DNA from: Clostridia bacterium
GTDB lineage: Bacteria > Bacillota > Clostridia > Oscillospirales > Acutalibacteraceae
Direction of reading: 5' to 3'
Length of the DNA stretch: 64,000 nucleotides
NCBI GenBank assembly: GCA_900755895.1
Contig: CAAEIG010000229.1
Location: 1-64,000 of the forward strand
Positions within the stretch are counted from its first letter, which is position 1, and every line of letters starts with the position of its first letter. The position numbers and the translations under genes were made by a program. The notes under the pieces are model-generated. The model made no database searches, had not been told where the DNA came from, and worked only from the letters and a program-made list of their open reading frames with translations. Below are positions 59,726 through 64,000 of this stretch, piece after piece.

Positions 59726-59912
59726 AAAATTCCTCCTAAAAGAACAGCAGGAAACAAACCCGGCACGCTACTGCGCACCCGATCCGCTTCCTGCAAAGGA
59801 TCATTGTCTGATAACTCCATATTCTTAGGCACAAGCCTTGTTTTCCATTTCATTCGTCATAGAAACTCCCACCCTTCTGGGCGGACGGCCCCTTCCTGGG
59901 GCGTACTTATTT
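59726..59912 (-). other. Leader region of the lar operon
   Basis: About 180 bases between the predicted start (about 59906) and larE. It holds an 11-codon ORF (59825-59860) and GC-rich pairing segments near 59880-59905. No known riboswitch is recognised; the NiCo riboswitch words are not seen. Confidence 0.45.
59825..59860 (-). CDS. Eleven-codon ORF in the lar leader
   Basis: ATG with GGTGGGAG upstream encodes MTNEMENKACA and ends 99 bases before larE. It is a possible leader peptide. Its length gives no family evidence, and it may be chance. Confidence 0.3.
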   Translation of the reverse strand: MTNEMENKACA

Positions 59913-59941
59913 AGTTTACAGGAGATCTCCCTCCCCGTCAA
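59913..59941 (-). promoter_or_regulatory. Sigma-A promoter of the lar operon
   Basis: TTGACG (59936-59941, minus strand), 17-base spacer, TAAACT (59913-59918). Confidence 0.8.
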
Positions 59942-60037
59942 GAGGCGGAAAGAAAATCTGCATCCTCCGCACCCTCAGCACCAGGAGCAGCTACCATACT
60001 CCCTGGGGAAACCCAAATTCTCAAAGGGAGGGATTTT

Positions 60038-60868
60038 ATGGCACTGAGAGGCGTGGATATCTCCGAGCACAACGGCAGCGTGGACTTTGCTGCTCTCAAA
60101 AACGCTGGGGTGGCTTTTGTCATTCTCCGGCTGGGATACGGCTCGGACTACACCAATCAGGATGACAAGCGTTTTGCTGAAAACGTCAGAAAAGCCGAGG
60201 CAGCCGGACTGCCCTGGGGAGCGTATCTTTACTCCTACGCCAGGACTACTGCCATGGCCAAAAGCGAGGCCCAGCACGCCCTGCGATTGCTGGGAGACAA
60301 GAAACCCCTTTACGGCGTATGGTTCGATGTGGAGGAAACCCAGATCGCCCAAACAGACCTCACTGCCACTTGCAGAACCTTTTGTGACACTCTGGAAGCA
60401 GTCGGGCTTTATACGGGAATCTATGCATCCTTGAGCTGGCTTACCACCAAGCTGAGCAGCGCCCAACTGGACCGGTACGACAAGTGGGTAGCTCAGTGGA
60501 ACAGCAGCTGCACCTACGGCAAGGCCTATGGGATCTGGCAGTACACGGACAAACTTGTCATCGGCGGCAAAAACTTTGACGGCAACTACGCCTACAAGGA
60601 TTATCCATCCATCGTGCAGGGGATAAACCAGCCGGAGGAAGAAGAGGAGGAGGAAACGATGCTCACTTACGATCAATGGAAGGCCTACATGGAGCGTTAC
60701 CAGGAAGAACAGGCCAACAAGGCTGTCTCGGACTGGGCCCAGGAGGCCGTGGACTTTGTCAAAGCCCAGGGATATATGAGCGGTGACACGGACGGCAAAT
60801 TCCGTCCCCAAAGCCCCATCACCCGCCAAGAGGTAGCAGCAGTGCTGCAAAACGCTCTGGGAGAGTAA
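60038..60868 (+). CDS. GH25 muramidase with SLH-like C terminus
   Basis: 276 residues. Residues 1-185 are a GH25 lysozyme barrel with D7 in GVDISEHNG and D97/E99 in WFDVEE as the active acids; it cuts the MurNAc-GlcNAc bond of peptidoglycan. A Glu linker (EEEEEE) precedes a C-terminal segment (about 230-275, WAQEAVDFVKAQGYMSG...ITRQEVA, abbreviated) like one S-layer-homology module, which may bind the wall. No signal peptide is seen, as in phage endolysins. AAGGGAGGG precedes the ATG. No holin or other phage gene is adjacent. Confidence 0.9.
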   Translation: MALRGVDISEHNGSVDFAALKNAGVAFVILRLGYGSDYTNQDDKRFAENVRKAEAAGLPWGAYLYSYARTTAMAKSEAQHALRLLGDKKPLYGVWFDVEETQIAQTDLTATCRTFCDTLEAVGLYTGIYASLSWLTTKLSSAQLDRYDKWVAQWNSSCTYGKAYGIWQYTDKLVIGGKNFDGNYAYKDYPSIVQGINQPEEEEEEETMLTYDQWKAYMERYQEEQANKAVSDWAQEAVDFVKAQGYMSGDTDGKFRPQSPITRQEVAAVLQNALGE

Positions 60869-60880
60869 TCCCAAAATTTC

Positions 60881-60917
60881 GAAAGGCCGAGAGCAGTGAG
60901 CTCCCGGCCTTTTTTCA
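60881..60917 (+). terminator. Terminator of the GH25 gene
   Basis: AAAGGCCG pairs with CGGCCTTT across an inner GAGC/GCTC stem, followed by a T-run. Confidence 0.85.
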
Positions 60918-60937
60918 TCCTTCTTTTTGGGACTATC

Positions 60938-61417
60938 TTAAAAATGGGCTTCATAATAGTAGAAATCTTCGCCGATCTCCCTGGTAAAGCCACGGTTGTC
61001 CCCCTCTGCCTGCCAAGCATAGCCACCGTCCTGTGGGGTCAGCTTCACCGCCGCCCCCTGGAAAGCCCGTGGACCCTGGGGTGAGTAGTAAAACCCGTAA
61101 TAGCTGGAGGAGGGTACCAGTCCCCAACCATCGCAGGAAAACTCCACATAGGTCCCCCCTGTATCCTTCCAAAGGTCGGCCCGCTTCACCAGGCCGGGCA
61201 GGGGCAGCTCTGACGGCACTTGGCCGCTATCCAGGCAAGCTTTGGAAAAAGCAGTCAGCTCCTCCCTGTGAGAGGAAACCTCCCGGGTGTATCGGCGTTC
61301 CAAACTGCCGGGAATCAGCGGGGAACCAAAGTACTGCATCAAACCAAAGACGCTCAAACACACCACTGCCAAACCTCCCACCACGCAGGTTGGGATGAGA
61401 AACCGTCTCTTTTTCAT
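60938..61417 (-). CDS. Unknown membrane-anchored extracytoplasmic protein
   Basis: 159 residues. MKKRR is followed by one membrane helix (7-28); the rest faces outwards and is rich in Tyr, Gly and Ser (YYGFYYSPQGP, EDFYYYEAHF). I recognise no family. GGGAGGATAAGG precedes the ATG. It starts 25 bases after the traX stop and probably shares its transcript. It converges with the GH25 gene, with a terminator between them. Confidence 0.7.
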   Translation of the reverse strand: MKKRRFLIPTCVVGGLAVVCLSVFGLMQYFGSPLIPGSLERRYTREVSSHREELTAFSKACLDSGQVPSELPLPGLVKRADLWKDTGGTYVEFSCDGWGLVPSSSYYGFYYSPQGPRAFQGAAVKLTPQDGGYAWQAEGDNRGFTREIGEDFYYYEAHF

Positions 61418-61442
61418 GACCTTATCCTCCCATCAGTTGGGC

Positions 61443-62222
61443 TCAGCTCTGAAAGGTCGGGCCGTTCAACGCCCAATCCACCCCGAACAACAGAACCAAA
61501 TGGGCAGGGTAAAAGAGGTAGAAGAACCACTTCCCCTTTTTGGAGCCGGGCTGACCATTGTACAGGGCCACCAGTCCCACACCCAGCAGTCCAAACACCG
61601 TCTGCTGCACCATGTACTGGAATAGATAGGGATCCCCCACCCAAGCCAAGGCAGAGGAGAACCCGTAAAAGTTGGCCACCACAATGTAGTAAAATCCCAC
61701 CACCGAGGCAAATGACACCAGCCGGGCAGGCTTGCTCTTCCAAAATAGGTAGGGCAACAGGATGCACAACACCCCAAATCCACCGTAATCCGTGTGGCGC
61801 ATTTCACACAGCACCACAATCGCCGCCACAGGCACCACCGCCACCCAGTCCCAGCGCTTCCCCTTGCTTTTGCAGAACTTGACAACCTCACAACAGGCTG
61901 CTCCGGCAAACAAGGTGAAGAACACATTGGAGGTGGCAAAATGGGGCGGGAACGGCTGGTCCAGAGCCAGCTGATAGGGCACCTCAGAGACCACAGCAAA
62001 CAGCAGCAGCCTGCCCAAATACCGCCGGGCATCGTGGGTATAGACGCATCCTTGGGCAATGCCATAGGCAAAGATGGGAAAGGCCATCCGGCCCACCAGG
62101 CGCATCATGTCGTACAGTCCTAGCCCAAAGAGCAAGGGCGGACTGTAGGAAATCAACACCGCGGCAGTATGGTCGATGAGCATGGAGACAATGGCGATCC
62201 ATTTCAGCACATTCCAGGTCAT
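61443..62222 (-). CDS. TraX-family membrane protein
   Basis: 259 residues with eight or so hydrophobic helices. The N-terminal KWIAIVSMLIDHTAAVL, GRMAFPIFAYGIAQG and LFAVVSEVPYQLAL segments are the TraX signature; in F-like plasmids TraX acetylates pilin. Chromosomal copies in Firmicutes are common and belong to a wider acyltransferase-like group of unknown target. ATG 62222 is preferred because TAGGAG is seven bases upstream; ATG 62228 is closer to it. Its promoter is TTGCAG-17-TAAGAT. Confidence 0.88.
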   Translation of the reverse strand: MTWNVLKWIAIVSMLIDHTAAVLISYSPPLLFGLGLYDMMRLVGRMAFPIFAYGIAQGCVYTHDARRYLGRLLLFAVVSEVPYQLALDQPFPPHFATSNVFFTLFAGAACCEVVKFCKSKGKRWDWVAVVPVAAIVVLCEMRHTDYGGFGVLCILLPYLFWKSKPARLVSFASVVGFYYIVVANFYGFSSALAWVGDPYLFQYMVQQTVFGLLGVGLVALYNGQPGSKKGKWFFYLFYPAHLVLLFGVDWALNGPTFQS

Positions 62223-62257
62223 AGGCATGCTCCTATCTCAATGGTTTTTTCAATTTC

Positions 62258-62286
62258 ATCTTAGCAAATCCGGCGGCCCCCTGCAA
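62258..62286 (-). promoter_or_regulatory. Promoter of traX
   Basis: TTGCAG (62281-62286, minus strand), 17-base spacer, TAAGAT (62258-62263). Confidence 0.65.
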
Positions 62287-62329
62287 GCGCTGGGGTAAAC
62301 TGGAAGAAAACTGTAAGAAAGCACAGAAA

Positions 62330-62358
62330 AAGCCCCCGGGCATCGCTCGGGGGCTTTG
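62330..62358 (-). terminator. Terminator of the galE transcript
   Basis: AGCCCCCG pairs with CGGGGGCT, followed on the minus strand by five T residues. It lies 190 bases after galE, beyond the structured stretch. Confidence 0.82.
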
Positions 62359-62363
62359 GGATG

Positions 62364-62528
62364 GGAGCGGGGTGCGCTCCGCAAACTGGTTGGGTACAGG
62401 GCCGGGCCTGGGCCTATTCGCCTTCGGCGGCACGGGGCCTACGGCCCTGGTTCTCTTTTCGGCTGCGCCGGTTTCAGGTCGCGAGACGCTGTCTCGCGCT
62501 CTGCGGCCTTTGAAAAGGCCGGCGAAAC
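62364..62528 (-). repeat. GC-rich multi-hairpin segment with a three-way junction
   Basis: There is no gene here. Perfect stems: GGAGCG/CGCTCC (62364-62380), GGGCC/GGCCC (62435-62447), CGCGAGAC/GTCTCGCG (62480-62498) and GGCCTT/AAGGCC (62505-62520). The last two are enclosed by GTTTC (62471-62475) pairing with GAAAC (62524-62528), a three-way junction. It would form the 3' untranslated part of galE mRNA or be a dispersed palindromic element. Confidence 0.6.
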
Positions 62529-62546
62529 TTTTACGTTTTTCCGCTT

Positions 62547-63536
62547 TTACTTGCTGTAGCCGTTGGGGTGGCTCTCATGCCACTTCCAGGCGCTGGCGAT
62601 GATGGTCTCCAAGTCGTCATACTGGGGCTTCCAGCCCAGGACTTCCTTGGCCTTATCACTGGACGCCACCAACTGGGCGGGATCTCCGGCCCGGCGGGGC
62701 TGTTCCACTGCGGGAATGGAGTGACCCGTCACCTTGCGGGCGGTGTCGATGACTTCCTTCACCGTGAAGCCCACGCCGTTGCCCAGGTTGAAGATGGAGC
62801 TCTCCCCGCCCTTCTGCAGGTACTCCATGGCCAGGATATGAGCCTGAGCCAGGTCGGTGACGTGGATGTAGTCCCGCACGCAAGTGCCGTCCCGGGTCTC
62901 ATAGTCGGTGCCGAAGATGCCCACGCTCTCCCGCTTGCCCAGGGGCACCTGGAGGATCAGGGGGATCAGATGGGTCTCGGGGTTGTGGGCCTCGCCGATC
63001 TGCCCGGACTTGTGAGCTCCGCAGGCATTGAAATACCGCAGGGACACATACCGCAGACCGTGAGCCTGGCCCACCCAGTGGAACATCCGCTCCATGGAGA
63101 GCTTGGTCTCGCCATAGGTGTTGGTGGGATGGGTGGGATCCGTCTCCAAAATCGGAATGTTTTCCGGCTCACCGTAGGTGGCCGCCGTGGAGGAGAACAC
63201 GATCTTGTCGATGCCGTGAGCCACCATGGACTCCAACAGCACCTTGGTGCCGCACAGATTGTTGTCGTAATACTTCAGGGGCTTTGTCATGCTCTCCCCC
63301 ACCAGGGAATTGGCTGCGAAGTGGATGACACAGTCAATCTTCTCCTTTTCGAAAAGCCCGTCCAGGAAAGCTCTGTCCCGAATATCACCCTGATAGAACC
63401 GGGCCTTGGGATGAACCGCCTCTTTGTAGCCAGTCTCCAGGTTGTCCGCAATGACTACGTCCGCGCCGCTGTCAATGAGCTCGTATGCCGTGTGGGAGCC
63501 GATATATCCGGCCCCGCCCAATACTAGAACCGCCAT
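62547..63536 (-). CDS. galE: UDP-glucose 4-epimerase GalE
   Basis: 329 residues of the extended SDR family. GGAGYIGS binds NAD; SSTAATYGE with the YxxxK pair (TYGETK) is catalytic; RYFNACGA and DGTCVRDYIHV are GalE-specific. It interconverts UDP-glucose and UDP-galactose (or the N-acetyl forms). GGAGG lies before the ATG. It is monocistronic, divergent from an AraC-family gene that may control sugar genes nearby. Confidence 0.96.
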   Translation of the reverse strand: MAVLVLGGAGYIGSHTAYELIDSGADVVIADNLETGYKEAVHPKARFYQGDIRDRAFLDGLFEKEKIDCVIHFAANSLVGESMTKPLKYYDNNLCGTKVLLESMVAHGIDKIVFSSTAATYGEPENIPILETDPTHPTNTYGETKLSMERMFHWVGQAHGLRYVSLRYFNACGAHKSGQIGEAHNPETHLIPLILQVPLGKRESVGIFGTDYETRDGTCVRDYIHVTDLAQAHILAMEYLQKGGESSIFNLGNGVGFTVKEVIDTARKVTGHSIPAVEQPRRAGDPAQLVASSDKAKEVLGWKPQYDDLETIIASAWKWHESHPNGYSK

Positions 63537-63574
63537 GCTTCCTTACCTCCTGCAAAATTTTTCCCGGGCAGGTT

Positions 63575-63603
63575 GCTTTCTGCCTCTGGTATTATTATAA
63601 TGA
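63575..63603 (+). promoter_or_regulatory. Promoter of the AraC-family gene
   Basis: TTGCTT (63575-63580), 17-base spacer, TATAAT (63598-63603). Confidence 0.75.
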
Positions 63604-63663
63604 GATTGTAAGCCAAAAAACAACAAGGATATTGGCCTGTTCTTTTCTTATATTGAGGTTTTT

Positions 63664-64000
63664 ATGGAACTTTTAGTTAACGAGGAAAAACGGGAGCTGA
63701 AATCCCACGGAACCTTCGCCTTTCCGGTGAACATCAGCCGCAAACGCCTGTCCTCTTATGGAACGGGCTCCTTCCCCTGGCACTGGCACGATGAGGTGGA
63801 ACTCACTTTGATCCTCTCCGGGAGCATCGACTACCGGGTCAACGACAGCCGGTATCTGCTCCGAGCCGGGGAGGGGCTTTTCTGCAACTCTGACGCTCTT
63901 CACTCCGGCAGCCGGCTGGAATCCGGCGAGGACTGCGACTACGTCTCCCTCACCTTCCACCCCAGGCTGCTGGGAGGCTACGAGGGCTGCGTCTTGGGCA
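63664..64000 (+). CDS. AraC-family regulator, N-terminal part (cut by window end)
   Basis: The frame ATG 63664 stays open to the last base, so 112 residues are visible. The sequence has the N-terminal cupin of AraC regulators: SFPWHWHDEVELTLILSGSIDY, then RAGEGLFCNSDALHSG, with the His pair typical of sugar-sensing members. The helix-turn-helix part would follow beyond the window. GAGG lies six bases before the ATG, and a TTGCTT-17-TATAAT promoter is upstream. Confidence 0.85.
   Translation, partial: MELLVNEEKRELKSHGTFAFPVNISRKRLSSYGTGSFPWHWHDEVELTLILSGSIDYRVNDSRYLLRAGEGLFCNSDALHSGSRLESGEDCDYVSLTFHPRLLGGYEGCVLG

Noticed and set aside
59726..59912. NiCo (czcD-type) riboswitch in the lar leader
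   Set aside because: The conserved words of that riboswitch are not found and no terminator follows. Left as an unassigned leader.

Overview
The window looks like chromosome of a GC-rich (roughly 55-58 %, estimated by eye) anaerobic Clostridia member. An Oscillospirales gut commensal fits best. The signs are a GlgC/GlgD pair, an anaerobic sulfatase maturase, a ThiT transporter behind a TPP riboswitch, a T-box in front of ileS, a FeoA/FeoA/FeoB set, LarB/C/E, a Tn916-type integrase module, strong AGGAGG ribosome sites and many GTG or TTG starts. The taxonomic placement is inference; no rRNA is present.

Layout. 1-2.7 kb: the int end of an integrative element (vapE fragment, excisionase, tyrosine integrase), cut by the window edge. 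2.8-7.7 kb: a small phosphatase, thiamine uptake (thiT), and two tandem paralogous O-antigen-ligase-like membrane proteins. 7.8-11.9 kb: divergent sugar genes (galactonate dehydratase against a GH120 beta-xylosidase and trmO) whose promoters share a GTTTCAC dyad. 12.1-18.1 kb: glycogen operon glgB-glgC-glgD-glgA. 18.2-22.4 kb: a nucleotidyltransferase, then a metal-efflux locus with an ArsR-AraC fusion regulator divergent from a free HMA protein and a P1B ATPase. 22.5-28.2 kb: a carbohydrate-type ABC importer (ATPase, two permeases, binding protein) and a Ser/Glu-rich lipoprotein. 28.2-33.6 kb: a sulfatase with its radical SAM maturase, an MFS transporter, and a PatB/MalY-type C-S lyase with a tiny upstream ORF. 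33.7-33.9 kb: tRNA-Pro and tRNA-Gln. 34.0-39.4 kb: a same-strand run, probably one operon, encoding a DUF4097-like protein, an ADP-ribosylglycohydrolase, an unknown protein, glpK, hisH and hisF. 39.5-43.2 kb: a GHKL-like pseudo-sensor, an N-acetylhexosamine kinase-like enzyme and a Gfo/Idh/MocA oxidoreductase. 43.3-47.9 kb: ileS with its T-box, and a divergent kinase-like protein. 47.9-52.2 kb: a DapA-family aldolase, an IlvD/Edd dehydratase and a ClC transporter. 52.3-55.4 kb: feo ferrous iron operon with three DtxR-like boxes. 55.4-56.6 kb: a second MFS transporter. 56.7-59.9 kb: nickel-pincer cofactor genes larE-larB-larC; LarC carries a long tandem His repeat. 60.0-64 kb: a GH25 lysozyme with an SLH-like tail, an unknown anchored protein, TraX, galE, and the start of an AraC regulator.

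Together the genes fit a carbohydrate-fed commensal. It would take up oligosaccharides (ABC importer), cut xylosides and sulfated glycans, route sugar acids through dehydratases and an aldolase, salvage amino sugars, and store surplus as glycogen. Metal handling is prominent: Fe(II) import, Zn/Cd/Cu-type export, and nickel cofactor synthesis with a built-in His repeat. No single locus is clearly a new defence or mobile system. The most unusual items are the ArsR-AraC fusion, the His-repeat LarC with its long leader, the glpK-hisHF-ADP-ribosylglycohydrolase run, the eight-codon upstream ORF of the C-S lyase, and a compact three-way-junction sequence after galE.
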